Assembly (NCBI GenBank): GCA_001897525.1
Contig: MKTB01000037.1
Location: forward strand, 1 to 64,000
Direction of reading: 5' to 3'
Length of the DNA stretch: 64,000 nucleotides
Origin: Bacteroidetes bacterium 43-16
Lineage (GTDB): Bacteria > Bacteroidota > Bacteroidia > Chitinophagales > Chitinophagaceae
A model generated the notes under the pieces. The model was not told the origin of the DNA, did not search any database, and saw only the letters and a list, made by a program, of their open reading frames with translations. Both the position numbers and the translations under genes were made by a program. The stretch's first letter is position 1, and each line of letters starts with the position of its first letter. Below, piece after piece: positions 51,421 through 61,580 of the stretch.

Positions 51421-53970
51421 ATGCAAACTAACAGTTGGTTCAAAAACCTTTTGCCAAATTTAATTGCTATTGTAGCTTTTGTGATCATCAGTGCCTTATT
51501 TAGTGCTCCGGCAGTAAAAGGAGACCGGATTGCGCCGCATGACAGTATCAGTTGGCTATACATGAGTAAAGAAGCCAGGGATTATTATGACAAAACAGGG
51601 CAAAATCCGGGCTGGATCAATAATATGTTCAGCGGTATGCCCGCTTCTGTAGTATATGAAGTGACTCCTACTACCTGGTATGCCCAGCTTTCCCGCTTCA
51701 TCCAGTTTCAGCCGGACGATTATATGGTGAATCCCATAGGTTACCTTTTCCTGACCATGCTGGGTTGTTTTGTATTGCTGAAAGCCATGCGTATCAATAC
51801 GCTTATATCTTCCATCGGTGCCATAGCTTATGCCCTCACGGCCTATACGTCGATCCTGATCGCTGCCGGCCATATCAATAAGGTACTCAACCTCGCTTAT
51901 CTTCCCGGGCTGATTGGCGGTATTATATTTATATACAGGGGAAAATACCTTTCGGGGATATTAAGTTTTGCGCTGTTTCTCTGTTTTTACCTCGCAGCCT
52001 GGCATCTCCAAATCATCTATTATAGTATATTCCTGATCCTTGCCATTTGTGTTTATTTCCTGGTCATTGCTATCAAAGAGCATAAACTGGCCGGTTTCAT
52101 TAAATCATCCGCGATTATACTAGGCATTGCTATTGCAGCTACACTGACCATGTATAGCGCTCTTTCCGGAACATCTGATTATGCCAAATATTCCATGAGG
52201 GGCGGAAAAAGTGAACTGACCATCAATAAAGACAATCACCTGCAACAAACAGACGGAGGTTTGTCTAAAGAATATGCATTTTCCTGGAGTAATGGTATCG
52301 GAGAAACCTTCTGTGCCTTCATACCTAACCTGTATGGCGGTGCTTCCGGTTCCAATATAGGTGAGGATTCTCATTATGGAGAAGCGCTCAGCCAAATCGG
52401 GGTTCCGCCTCAGCAGATCGCTGGAATGACCACTAATGCCCCTACTTATTTCGGCGACCAGCCCTTCTTATCCGGCCCTATGTATTTCGGTGCGATAGTC
52501 TGTTTCCTGGCCATTCTGGCACTGTTTATCGTCAAAAGTCCTTTTAAATGGGTATTACTTGGAACAGGCATTTTCTTCGCAATGATTTCCTGGGGTAAGA
52601 ACTTCTCGGCCTTAAACTACTTGTTATTTGACCACTTCCCGCTATTTAATAAGTTCCGTTCGCCTAATATGGCCTTGTCTATTTCCACCATGACTACGGT
52701 GATGCTGGCATTCTGGGGCTTATATGACATTACCACGAGCAAACCGGATAAAGCAATACTCTATAAAAGATTCAAGCAGGCAAGCATTACTACACTTGCT
52801 ATTGTTGTTGCCCTGATTGCCTACAGCCAGTTTATGATGAGCTATAAGAGTGCTTCTGATGATCAGTTAGCACAAAGCTTTGGCCAGCATGCCGGCACTT
52901 TATTGAAAGCCCTGAAAGAAGACAGAGCTGCTATGGCAATGAAAGATGGTTTAAGAAGCCTGGCATTTATCGCCATAGCGATTGCTGCACTCTGGGCCCT
53001 GCTTAAAGAACGCATTGCTGCACAGGTTGCCGTGATCATTATAGGTCTTGCCTGTACCATTGACTTATGGTCTGTAGCGAAAAGATACCTGAGCGATGAT
53101 GTCTATAAAGATGCTTACGCGATCGAGCAGGAATTCTTCACACCAAGACCGGCAGAAGCACAGATCATGAAAGATCCGGACCCAGACTTTAAAGTTCTTG
53201 ACCTGTCCATTAATTATACTAATGATGCCAAAACTTCTTATTTTGTAAAAACCCTGGGTGGATACCACCCGGCTAAACTGCAATCTTACCAGGATTTATT
53301 AGAAACACAGATCGGCAAGCTGAACGGTGCGGTATTGAATATGTTGAACACCAAATACATTATCACTCCGGGCGAAAAAGGCGGTGCATCTGTGATTCCA
53401 AACCCTGCGGCACTGGGTAATGCATGGTTTGTATCAAAAGTTAAATACACCAAAACTGCCGATGAAACGATCCTGGCTATGAATGCCCCGGCGATCAATG
53501 ATCCTAAACAGGACTCTGCAGGTGTAGCATTTAATCCGAAAGCGGAGGCCATAGTAAGGGATAGTTACCAAAAGGCGATAGGCGGTGATCATTTCCAGAC
53601 CGATTCGGCCGCTGGCATTAAACTGACCAATTATGCTTTACCGCATATGGTATATGAGTCCAACAATAGCCACGATGGTCTTGCTGTTTTCTCAGAGATC
53701 TATTACCCGGAAAACTGGACGGCTTATGTAGATGGTAAAGCCACCGAGATCTTCCCGGTGAACTATGTGTTAAGAGGTATAAAAGTACCTGCAGGGAAGC
53801 ATAAGATCGAATTCAAGTATGTAGACCAGCGATTCCAGAAAGCAGAATCCGTTAACCTGATCGGAAGTATTTTAGTCACCCTCATACTGATCGGATCAAC
53901 TGTTTTCTTGGTGATCAGGAAGAAAAAGCAAGCAGAACAACCGGCAGAAGAAAATGGCCTGAGTTTATAA
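51421..53970 (+). CDS. YfhO-family large membrane protein (GT-C fold type)
   Basis: The 849-residue protein has about twelve membrane helices over the first ~560 residues. A soluble domain of about 240 residues follows, then one final helix (LIGSILVTLILIGSTVFLVI) with a basic tail. An early loop has DSISW and PGWINNMFSGMP, characteristic of the YfhO family, and the C-terminal domain reads YYPENWTAYVDGKATEIFPVNYVLRGIKVPAGKHKIEF in family style. Firmicute YfhO is implicated in adding sugars to teichoic acids; the role here is presumably transfer of a lipid-linked sugar, not shown. Acceptor unknown. Confidence 0.88.
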   Translation: MQTNSWFKNLLPNLIAIVAFVIISALFSAPAVKGDRIAPHDSISWLYMSKEARDYYDKTGQNPGWINNMFSGMPASVVYEVTPTTWYAQLSRFIQFQPDDYMVNPIGYLFLTMLGCFVLLKAMRINTLISSIGAIAYALTAYTSILIAAGHINKVLNLAYLPGLIGGIIFIYRGKYLSGILSFALFLCFYLAAWHLQIIYYSIFLILAICVYFLVIAIKEHKLAGFIKSSAIILGIAIAATLTMYSALSGTSDYAKYSMRGGKSELTINKDNHLQQTDGGLSKEYAFSWSNGIGETFCAFIPNLYGGASGSNIGEDSHYGEALSQIGVPPQQIAGMTTNAPTYFGDQPFLSGPMYFGAIVCFLAILALFIVKSPFKWVLLGTGIFFAMISWGKNFSALNYLLFDHFPLFNKFRSPNMALSISTMTTVMLAFWGLYDITTSKPDKAILYKRFKQASITTLAIVVALIAYSQFMMSYKSASDDQLAQSFGQHAGTLLKALKEDRAAMAMKDGLRSLAFIAIAIAALWALLKERIAAQVAVIIIGLACTIDLWSVAKRYLSDDVYKDAYAIEQEFFTPRPAEAQIMKDPDPDFKVLDLSINYTNDAKTSYFVKTLGGYHPAKLQSYQDLLETQIGKLNGAVLNMLNTKYIITPGEKGGASVIPNPAALGNAWFVSKVKYTKTADETILAMNAPAINDPKQDSAGVAFNPKAEAIVRDSYQKAIGGDHFQTDSAAGIKLTNYALPHMVYESNNSHDGLAVFSEIYYPENWTAYVDGKATEIFPVNYVLRGIKVPAGKHKIEFKYVDQRFQKAESVNLIGSILVTLILIGSTVFLVIRKKKQAEQPAEENGLSL

Positions 53971-53983
53971 ATAACCAATAAGT

Positions 53984-54025
53984 AAAAAGAATGCGGTCCG
54001 TCAGTAGACGGGCCGCATTCTTTTT
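53984..54025. terminator. Bidirectional terminator
   Basis: A 19-bp stem with one G.T pair (core GAATGCGGTCCGTC) and a 4-nt loop has A and T runs on its flanks. It lies between the convergent YfhO-type and AraC genes. Confidence 0.82.
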
Positions 54026-54039
54026 TATAGATCAAAATA

Positions 54040-55005
54040 TTATTTCTTCTGTGTGCGGGCAGTACCCGGAGTTATCCCGTAATATTTTTTAAAGGCGGTT
54101 GAAAAGTGCTGCGGGGTTTTAAACCCGATGTCCATAGAGATGTCTGCCACGGAGGCATCACTCTCGGTGAGCATTTTCATGGCTTTCTTCATCTTAAGCT
54201 CGTTCCAGTAATTATGAACGCTGGTGTCCAGCAGCGCCCGGAAGCCTTTCTTCAGGGTACACTCATTGGTACCTACCTGGTGGGCCAGGTCGATCAAAGA
54301 ACAGGGCTTCCCGATATTGGCCTCTATAATTGCTTTAGCCTGGTATATTTTACCGGCATGGTATTTTTGAATCAGTTCGGTATCCTGGTGGGGCTTACGC
54401 ATGAAGCTCTCTATCTGCAGCAGTAAGAGCTCTTTTACTTTACTTTCCAGGAAGAGGTGCTGCAAGCCTCCGGTGCGGTCAGAGTCCAGTATGCTATCAA
54501 TGATAGATTGCATGGCCGCAGTAATGGTATTATTTTCAGAAGGCAGGAAGGTACTCTCCTTTTTGTGTATGCCTTCTACAAGCTTAATAAAACTTTCGTT
54601 ATTGGGTAAATAGGACAGCAAAAATTTAGGTTGAAAACTTACCTCCAGGAAGCCCTGGTTCTCGCAGCCATTGATCTTGACCTGGCCTTTATTTGCGCTG
54701 GTATAAAATAAGGCATGACTATTGCATTGCATTTCCAGCACATCGGAAAAGTCGCTGAGCTTTAAGGCCCTTGAACCACAAAACTGGAACACCATCTTCA
54801 CAGAAGGCTCAGCGCAGTCAAAGTTGAGCAGTTTGTCACTTTCCTGCTGCACATTACCGAAACAAAGCCAGAAATCCTTGAAGAAGTACTCCTTAATGGA
54901 GTTCCCCTTTTTACTCACACCGACATTGTATACCTGTGCAATACACGTATTACAATCTATATGAGTTGTTATTTTATCCTCTTGTTTCAACACCAAAGCA
55001 CACAT
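54040..55005 (-). CDS. AraC-family transcription regulator
   Basis: The C-terminal ~100 residues of this 321-residue protein hold two helix-turn-helix motifs (SLIDLAHQVGTNECTLKKGFRAL and SVADISMDIGFKTPQHFSTAFKKYYGITPG). The N-terminal ligand-binding half is poorly conserved and contains two cysteines (CNTCIAQ). The pattern of the first HTH (NECTLKKGF) resembles PchR-type iron/siderophore regulators, suggesting control of metal uptake, but no target genes are adjacent. Confidence 0.9.
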   Translation of the reverse strand: MCALVLKQEDKITTHIDCNTCIAQVYNVGVSKKGNSIKEYFFKDFWLCFGNVQQESDKLLNFDCAEPSVKMVFQFCGSRALKLSDFSDVLEMQCNSHALFYTSANKGQVKINGCENQGFLEVSFQPKFLLSYLPNNESFIKLVEGIHKKESTFLPSENNTITAAMQSIIDSILDSDRTGGLQHLFLESKVKELLLLQIESFMRKPHQDTELIQKYHAGKIYQAKAIIEANIGKPCSLIDLAHQVGTNECTLKKGFRALLDTSVHNYWNELKMKKAMKMLTESDASVADISMDIGFKTPQHFSTAFKKYYGITPGTARTQKK

Positions 55006-55176
55006 TTAATCATCAAATATGCAGACAAAGATACGTAAAAGTAGAAATATGCCTACAAGACCCAATATTTTACAATTTGATGTCATACACACAGGCAACG
55101 AAGTACTTATATCCGCCATTAGTCTAATATATTAATAATGTTTAGTATTTACGGCCGCGTTCGGTGTAGATTTTAC

Positions 55177-55184
55177 TAAATTTG
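55177..55184 (+). promoter_or_regulatory. M16 peptidase promoter -7 element (TAAATTTG)
   Basis: This TAnnTTTG match lies 30 bases before the ATG of the M16 peptidase gene. Confidence 0.5.
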
Positions 55185-55214
55185 TGGAAATTTTAATCAA
55201 AAGCAATATTTATT

Positions 55215-58043
55215 ATGTTGACAAAAATGTTCAAAATTGCTTTGTTGGCTGCCGGCCTAACGGGGACCATCCCTTTTAGCAGCACCCTGCATGCACAAAA
55301 CCTGTCCGAAAAGCTCGGCCAGGACTCCAAAGTGAAAACAGGTACTTTACCTAACGGACTGAAATACTACATCCGTAACAATGGTAAGCCGGAAAACAAA
55401 GTAGAACTGCGTATCGTGATCAACACAGGTTCTATTATGGAAGACAAAGACCAATTGGGGCTGGCTCACTTTACAGAGCATATGCTCTTCAACGGTACCA
55501 AAAGCTTCCCTAAAAATGAATTGGTAAGCCGCCTGCAGTCTATGGGGGTGCAATTCGGAGCAGATTTGAATGCATATACGAGCTTTGATGAAACCGTTTA
55601 TATGCTTCCTATCCCTACAGACAATCCTCAAAATATTGAAACCGGCTTCCAGATCCTGGAAGAGTGGGCACAGGGCGCATTAATGACCGATAAAGACATT
55701 AATGAAGAGCGTAAAGTAATCCTGGAAGAATCCCGCCTGGGTAAAGGTGCACAGGACAGAATGGCTAAAAAATTCTTACCTAAATTACTGGCCGGTACAA
55801 GATATGGTGAACGCCTGCCGATCGGTAAAGAAGACTTACTTAAAACATTCAAACCTGATGTTTTAAGAAGATTCTACAAAGAATGGTACCGTCCTAACTT
55901 AATGGCTGTTGTCGTGGTAGGTGATATCGCTACAGACAAGGCAGAAGAGATGATCAAAAAACACTTCTCCGGCCTGAAAAACCCTGTAAACGGCAGACCT
56001 CGTACTGTGTATGAAGGAAAAGGATATGCTAAGCCAGAAGCCATGTTCCTGACCGATGCAGAGCAGACCAGCACTGTATTTATGTTGAACTTCTCTGCGA
56101 AGAAAGCCAGCCCTGATGTGACGGTAGGTGACTACAAAAACACCTTGACTGAGCAATTGGCCTTCAGCGTACTGAACCAACGTTTACAAGACCTGACAGA
56201 ATCCGGCACACCTCCGTTTACCTATGCAGGTGTAGACAATTCTACTTATTTCAGAGGCTACAATGGTTTTGGCGTTATGCTGGTACCGAGCACTGACCTG
56301 GCAACAGGTATCAATGCTGCTGTAGGACAGGTATTAAGTGTACAGGCTTACGGCTTCGGTGCCAATGAACTGGAACTAGTAAAGAAAAATATGCTCAGCG
56401 GTATGGAGAAAACCTACAATGAGCGTAATACTACCAACTCCAGCAATTTCTTAGGTGAATACCAACGCAACTTCTTAGAGCAGGAAGCTATTCCAGGTCT
56501 CGAAAAAGAGTATGAGTTATACAAAACTTTACTGCCACAGATCACTGCTGCTGAAGTTACAGAAGCCTTCAAAAAATTATTCTCTACTGCTGACCGCGAT
56601 AAGTTCTTTGCCCTGGTGATGAGCCCGGCTAAAAACGAAGATAAGATCAAAACAGACGCTGCATTATTAGCTGCTGTAAACCACGCGTTAAAGCAAACGC
56701 CTGAGAAAAAAGAAGATGTTGCTTTTTCTGAAAGCCTGTTAGATAAAATGCCTGTCAAAGGAAGCATTACAAAAACAGAAAAGAATGACAAATTAGGCTC
56801 TACTACTTATACTTTAAGTAATGGTGTAAAAGTTACGGTAAAACCTACTACTTTCAAAAGTGATGAGATCATCTTCACTGGTGTTAAATTAGGTGGTAGC
56901 AGCAATTACGGACCTGCAGACAAAGTAAACGTAGGATTAATGTCCCAGGTGATCGAATCTATGGGTTATGGTAAATATACGCCTACAGAGTTAAGCAAAG
57001 CATTGGCCGGAAGCAATATCTCCCTGGTACCTGCTATGTCAGAAACAGAATCTATCCTTTCCGGTAACTCTGATGTAAAAAGTTTTGAGAAATTATTACA
57101 ATTGAACTATTTACAATTAACCGAGCCACGTAAAGATGAAGAATTGCTGAAAGGTTTTGTTGGTAAAATGAGCACCCAGCTGAAGTTTGTAAAAGCCAAT
57201 CCACAGATTGCTTTTGTAGATACCATGATCAAGGTGGCTTACAATAACGACCCTAAAGCTCCTATGGTCTTCCCTAGCGATGCAGACCTGAAAAGCATCT
57301 CTGCAGACAGGGCTATCGAGATCTATAAAAATGAATTCTCCAATGCTGATGGTTTCCACTTCTTCATTGTAGGAAATGTAGACGAAGCTACTTTAGCTCC
57401 ATTATTGGAAACTTATGTAGCCTCTTTACCGGCAAAAGGCACTAAGCCATCTTTTAAAGATAATGGCTTAAGAATGAAAGCAGGCAACAATAAATTTGTT
57501 TTTGCAAAAGGTAAAGAGCCTAAGAGTTTAACCGTTGCACAATACTTCGGTGAAATGCCGTTTACAGAAGATATGTCCCTGAAAGCTACGTTGATTGGTG
57601 ACATCTTAACCCTGCGTGTGATCGAAAAAATCAGAGAAGAAATGGGCGCTATCTACAGTGGTGGCTTCCAGGGAGGCTTTACCAGGGATCCTTATGCGCA
57701 CTATGAGTTCTCTACTCAATTGCCTTCAGGTCCGGATCGCGTAAATGATATCCTGAAAGCACTGGACCAGGAGATCGCTAACCTGAAAACGAAAGGTCCT
57801 GAGACAAAAGACCTGGACAAGGCTAAGATCGCTATCGTTGAAAAAAGAAAAGAGCAGATCAAAACCAACAAATACTGGGCAGCTAAACTGCAACAGCTTG
57901 AATTTGCGAACTACAGCACAGAACGCTTCTTAAACTTCGAAAACGAGTTGAACAAAATCTCCGTTAACGATATTAAAGATGCAGCAACTAAATTTTTCAA
58001 TGGTAAAAACAGCTTTATTGCTATCTTAAATCCTGAGAAATAG
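55215..58043 (+). CDS. M16 family zinc metallopeptidase, exported
   Basis: A signal peptide (MFKIALLAAGLTGTIPFSSTLHAQ after an initial MLTK) precedes two M16 halves. The active half has HFTEHMLF (HxxEH zinc motif, about residue 82) and downstream Glu in NEERKVILEE. The second half (from about 520) is the inactive partner lobe. The length of 942 and general pattern match PqqL/insulinase-like peptidases of Bacteroidota envelopes. A strong terminator follows. Confidence 0.95.
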   Translation: MLTKMFKIALLAAGLTGTIPFSSTLHAQNLSEKLGQDSKVKTGTLPNGLKYYIRNNGKPENKVELRIVINTGSIMEDKDQLGLAHFTEHMLFNGTKSFPKNELVSRLQSMGVQFGADLNAYTSFDETVYMLPIPTDNPQNIETGFQILEEWAQGALMTDKDINEERKVILEESRLGKGAQDRMAKKFLPKLLAGTRYGERLPIGKEDLLKTFKPDVLRRFYKEWYRPNLMAVVVVGDIATDKAEEMIKKHFSGLKNPVNGRPRTVYEGKGYAKPEAMFLTDAEQTSTVFMLNFSAKKASPDVTVGDYKNTLTEQLAFSVLNQRLQDLTESGTPPFTYAGVDNSTYFRGYNGFGVMLVPSTDLATGINAAVGQVLSVQAYGFGANELELVKKNMLSGMEKTYNERNTTNSSNFLGEYQRNFLEQEAIPGLEKEYELYKTLLPQITAAEVTEAFKKLFSTADRDKFFALVMSPAKNEDKIKTDAALLAAVNHALKQTPEKKEDVAFSESLLDKMPVKGSITKTEKNDKLGSTTYTLSNGVKVTVKPTTFKSDEIIFTGVKLGGSSNYGPADKVNVGLMSQVIESMGYGKYTPTELSKALAGSNISLVPAMSETESILSGNSDVKSFEKLLQLNYLQLTEPRKDEELLKGFVGKMSTQLKFVKANPQIAFVDTMIKVAYNNDPKAPMVFPSDADLKSISADRAIEIYKNEFSNADGFHFFIVGNVDEATLAPLLETYVASLPAKGTKPSFKDNGLRMKAGNNKFVFAKGKEPKSLTVAQYFGEMPFTEDMSLKATLIGDILTLRVIEKIREEMGAIYSGGFQGGFTRDPYAHYEFSTQLPSGPDRVNDILKALDQEIANLKTKGPETKDLDKAKIAIVEKRKEQIKTNKYWAAKLQQLEFANYSTERFLNFENELNKISVNDIKDAATKFFNGKNSFIAILNPEK

Positions 58044-58068
58044 TTATTAGTTTAAAAAACTAACACAA

Positions 58069-58101
58069 GTAAAAATGCCCGGCAAAGCCGGGCATTTTTA
58101 C
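58069..58101 (+). terminator. Terminator after the M16 peptidase gene
   Basis: A 15-bp perfect stem (GTAAAAATGCCCGGC) with an AAA loop lies 25 bases after the stop. Confidence 0.85.
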
Positions 58102-58144
58102 TTTAAATTAAGTTCCGAGATGTCACCTGAAGGTGGAAAGAGTG

Positions 58145-58228
58145 GTGAATAATGAATAGTGAAAAGTGATGAGTGAAAAGTGATAGGTGGTGAGTGATGA
58201 GTGATGAGTGATGAGTGATAAATGATGA
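58145..58228. repeat. Tandem array of twelve 7-bp units, consensus GTGATGA
   Basis: The register holds without a break for 84 bases: units include GTGAATA, GTGAAAA, GTGATGA (four exact copies), GTGATAG, GTGATAA and ATGATGA. It is non-coding and lies between a terminator and an AT-rich heptamer array. Confidence 0.85.
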
Positions 58229-58245
58229 GAAGTGAATTAATGCTA

Positions 58246-58287
58246 TAATTAATAATTACCATTAACAATTAACCATTAAGAATTAAA
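58246..58287. repeat. Second tandem array of six 7-bp units, consensus MATTAAC
   Basis: TAATTAA, TAATTAC, CATTAAC, AATTAAC, CATTAAG and AATTAAA follow in register. It is separated from the first array by 17 bp and ends 17 bp before the stop of the M28 peptidase gene. Confidence 0.7.
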
Positions 58288-58304
58288 ACCTTTACGTCAT
58301 CTGC

Positions 58305-59681
58305 TTAATTGAAATATTTATCGGCGAGATAAATAAACGCAGCCATAGAAGCAGCCCCTAAATGGAGTTCCCGTTTATTGACGGCTTCAAATACATCTTT
58401 TTCGCAATGATGCACATCAAAATATCTTTGCGTGTCGGGCATAAGTCCGGCCAGGGGTGTTTTCAGTTTTTTCCTTAAAGGATCAATGTCTACACCACCG
58501 CCTTCACGGGCAAAATCATAAAGCCCTAAAGGGAGTAATACTTCTTTCCAGGATTTCACGATTTGTACTTCTGATGCACTCATTTCCAGGCTGAAGCCCC
58601 GGGGACTAAATCCTCCGGCATCGCTTTCCACGGCTAAGACATGAACTTCCTGTTTAGATAAAGCACTGTCTGCATAAGCCCTGCCGCCTTTTGCACCGTT
58701 TTCTTCATTCGCAAACAATACTGCCCTGATGGTGTTTTTAGGTTTAATATTTAACTGTTTGAAACAACGGATCACCTCTATAGACTGTACACAGCCCGCG
58801 CCATCATCATGTGCCCCTTCTCCCACATCCCAGGAGTCATAGTGACCACCTACCGTAATGTAATGGCCGGAAGTGCCTTTTAATTCTGCCACTATATTGT
58901 AAGACAGCACATCCTCCTGCATCCCGCAACTGGAATTGAGAACTGCCCTAACTGCGTTCTGCTTTACCCATTTACAGATGGAGTCTGCGGCAGCATTGCC
59001 AATAGCAATGGCCGGTATTTTATATGGTGCATCCCCATAGGACATGACACCAGTATGCGGCAGATCGTAAGTACCTACCCCGGTAGATAAGGAACGGATG
59101 ACAAAAGCCACAGCACCTTTCCGGGAAGCAATTGCAGGCCCGTTATAGCGGTTGCCCCCTACTTCGGAGTAGCCGTCAAATGTGCAGGGGAAGTGTGCCG
59201 GGAAAGGATAATTAAGAAAAGCGATCTTGCCTTTCAGCATCGCTTCCGGAGCATTTTTCAAAGCCTCCATCGTCTCGAAGCAAACGATCTCTGCTTCCAT
59301 GTTTTTACCTTTAGTACCCTCTGAGTTGCCCAGGGAGAGCATAGGAATAGTGATCAGCTCCTTACCTTTTCTTATTTTTAAAGACTCTTTACCTCTTGTC
59401 CATTTGGGCACCATCACGGGCTGCAGCCATACCGTATCTGCACCGGCCTCCTTGAATGCCTGTATCGCCCAGGTCCTCGTCCGTGCTTCTGCCCCGGTAC
59501 CGCTTAAGCGATGCCCGATCTTTTTACACAGGTATTCCAGGTTTTGATAAGCAGTGCCGTGCAATAATACTTCATTGGTAATATGGGCGACTTGCTGGCT
59601 ATCCGTTACATTTTGCGCAGTAGCTGTGGTAGCCAATAATCCTGAAGCCAGGAAAAAAGCAGCGTATTTTAAGCATTTCAT
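58305..59681 (-). CDS. M28 family zinc aminopeptidase/carboxypeptidase, exported
   Basis: A signal peptide (MKCLKYAAFFLASGLLATTATAQ) is followed by an inserted PA-like domain (about residues 130-260) and the M28 catalytic domain. Zinc ligands are readable: GGHYDSWDVGEGAHDDGAG (His and Asp), FANEENGAKGG (catalytic and ligand Glu), VESDAGGFSP and HCEKD. The Met at 59681 was used; a longer reading from 59783 would add 34 untypical residues. Relatives cleave peptides at the envelope. It is divergent from the PaaE-like gene. Confidence 0.93.
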   Translation of the reverse strand: MKCLKYAAFFLASGLLATTATAQNVTDSQQVAHITNEVLLHGTAYQNLEYLCKKIGHRLSGTGAEARTRTWAIQAFKEAGADTVWLQPVMVPKWTRGKESLKIRKGKELITIPMLSLGNSEGTKGKNMEAEIVCFETMEALKNAPEAMLKGKIAFLNYPFPAHFPCTFDGYSEVGGNRYNGPAIASRKGAVAFVIRSLSTGVGTYDLPHTGVMSYGDAPYKIPAIAIGNAAADSICKWVKQNAVRAVLNSSCGMQEDVLSYNIVAELKGTSGHYITVGGHYDSWDVGEGAHDDGAGCVQSIEVIRCFKQLNIKPKNTIRAVLFANEENGAKGGRAYADSALSKQEVHVLAVESDAGGFSPRGFSLEMSASEVQIVKSWKEVLLPLGLYDFAREGGGVDIDPLRKKLKTPLAGLMPDTQRYFDVHHCEKDVFEAVNKRELHLGAASMAAFIYLADKYFN

Positions 59682-59764
59682 ATTTATTAGCTCTTTTGGA
59701 TCACAAATGTACCGCAATCGCCGTATTTTAGAAAGCCTATCTTTGTCGCTCTTAATGAAGTAAT

Positions 59765-60799
59765 ATGACCGCAGAAAGTACACCGCTCATCATTGACAAG
59801 ATCGTCCGGGAAACAGACAGGGCTAAAACTATTTTTGTAAAGCATAAAGATGGCAGCCCGGTAGCGTACAAACCCGGGCAGTTTATGCACTTCGGGTTCC
59901 GGCAACTGAATGCAATCGCTTACCGCTCTTATTCCCTCTCTACCATTCCAGAAGAAGGCGCAGCCTTCACCGTAAAGGAGATGGAGAACGGGGACGTATC
60001 GCGTTCTCTGCAACAATATAAAGAAGGCGATACATTAAACCTGATCAATGTAGGCGGCAAGTTTGTCCTGCCCCAAAACATGGAAGCCATACAACAGGTA
60101 TTTTTATTTGCGGCAGGCAGTGGCATCACCCCTGTTTTTGCCATTCTTAAACAGATCCTGAAACATCATCCCGGTATCTCTGTGTACCTGGCTTACAGCA
60201 ACAGTACTCCGGCAGCCACTATATTTTATGAGGCCATAAAAGCCCTGGCAGAAGACTACCCGGAGCGCTTGCAGGTCAATTTCATTTTCAGTAGCAATAA
60301 GAATCTCTTAAAAGCTCGTCTGAGCGGCTTCTGGTTACAGGAAATCGTACAGGAGCACCGGAAGGCAGCCTGGGAAAACATATTGGCTTATACATGTGGA
60401 CCGGTAGAGTATATGGATAATATCAAGATCACTTTATTTACCTGCGGCATCCGTTCGGAGCATTTCTACATGGAGTATTTCGAAACCATTTCAGATGGAC
60501 TATTGCTGCCACCGCCAGACCAGGAACTGCACCGGGTCACCATCAAACTTTTGGGACAGGAACACCATTTGGAAGTACAATACCCCGATACGATCCTTTC
60601 AGCAGGGGTAAATGCAGGCTTAAAACTCCCTTATAGCTGTCGCTCCGGCCAATGCGGCTCCTGCACGGCCAGGCTCGTCTCAGGCGAAGTATGGCTTCAA
60701 TACAATGAGGTATTGACACCGGACGACCTGCGCAATGGGCTTACGCTTACCTGCATGGGTTGCCCGGTCAACGGAGACGTTACCTTACAATACGACTAG
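59765..60799 (+). CDS. PaaE-like NADPH:ferredoxin-type oxidoreductase
   Basis: The 344-residue protein has three domains: an FAD domain (residues 1-105, with YRSYSLSTIP), an NAD(P) domain (GSGITPVFAILKQIL) and a C-terminal plant-type 2Fe-2S ferredoxin domain (LPYSCRSGQCGSCTARL ... CMGCPV). This is the arrangement of phenylacetate-CoA oxygenase reductase PaaE and related reductases. No paaABCD genes are adjacent, so its partner oxygenase is unknown. The end overlaps the convergent RsmI-like gene by 4 bp. Confidence 0.92.
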   Translation: MTAESTPLIIDKIVRETDRAKTIFVKHKDGSPVAYKPGQFMHFGFRQLNAIAYRSYSLSTIPEEGAAFTVKEMENGDVSRSLQQYKEGDTLNLINVGGKFVLPQNMEAIQQVFLFAAGSGITPVFAILKQILKHHPGISVYLAYSNSTPAATIFYEAIKALAEDYPERLQVNFIFSSNKNLLKARLSGFWLQEIVQEHRKAAWENILAYTCGPVEYMDNIKITLFTCGIRSEHFYMEYFETISDGLLLPPPDQELHRVTIKLLGQEHHLEVQYPDTILSAGVNAGLKLPYSCRSGQCGSCTARLVSGEVWLQYNEVLTPDDLRNGLTLTCMGCPVNGDVTLQYD

Positions 60800-61503
60800 G
60801 CCGGGTGGATCAGGAAAATGGCAGGCCTTTTGTGTATATCCGGCTTAGCGCTATTCCATTCTGCCAGCGTCTTGGTCAGCAGCATCTGCTCCGGGGCGGT
60901 GATGTCTACCGCAATACATAATTTGGTTTTATGTGGCTGCAGATGCTTGATCAGGTCTTCTATCAAAGCATTGTTTCTATACGGTGTTTCTATAAAGATC
61001 TGGGTCTCGTTGTGTTGATGTGCGATGCGCTCCAGGTCTTTGATGGCTTTGCTCCTTTGCGGATCTTTCACCGGCAGGTAGCCGATAAACCGGAAACTCT
61101 GCCCGTTGAATCCAGATCCCATTAAAGAAAGGAAAATCGAACTGGGCCCTACAAAAGGAACGACTTTAGCCGACACCGATTGTGCTGCGGCCACCAGGTC
61201 ACTTCCGGGATCTGCAATACCGGGACAGCCTGCCTCACTCATCACCCCGATCTCATGACCGGCTTTAAGCCATTCTTTCAATTGTTTGATATCAGCCTCA
61301 TTTTGTTTATTGACTTCAGAAAAGCTGATACTGTCAATATCCACACTGGCATCAAATGCTTTCAAAAACCTACGCGCGGTGCGTATATTTTCCACGAAAT
61401 AGTATTTAAGAGAACAGGCTTTTTGCTGCACCTCCTGGGGAATGGTATTCAACTGATCTGCCGCTAAGGGTACGGGAATAAGGTATAAAGTGCCGGGATT
61501 CAT
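60796..61503 (-). CDS. RsmI-like SAM-dependent methyltransferase (tetrapyrrole methylase fold)
   Basis: The 235-residue protein begins MNPGTLYLIPVPL, and its fold is that of the tetrapyrrole-methylase superfamily used by 16S rRNA 2'-O-methyltransferase RsmI. Its core motifs are MSEAGCPGIADPG, VVPFVGPSSIFLSLMGSG and FIETPYRNNALIEDL. It is shorter than RsmI (about 285) and lacks the C-terminal tail; such short proteins occur beside a full RsmI in Bacteroidota. The ATG at 61503 is preferred to a TTG two codons upstream. Confidence 0.9.
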   Translation of the reverse strand: MNPGTLYLIPVPLAADQLNTIPQEVQQKACSLKYYFVENIRTARRFLKAFDASVDIDSISFSEVNKQNEADIKQLKEWLKAGHEIGVMSEAGCPGIADPGSDLVAAAQSVSAKVVPFVGPSSIFLSLMGSGFNGQSFRFIGYLPVKDPQRSKAIKDLERIAHQHNETQIFIETPYRNNALIEDLIKHLQPHKTKLCIAVDITAPEQMLLTKTLAEWNSAKPDIHKRPAIFLIHPA

Positions 61504-61580
61504 ATGCAATTTTTCAAAACCAAAGATACAGCAATAGTTGAATTCCTGTTAAGACCGGTATATTAGCTATAGAATTATAA

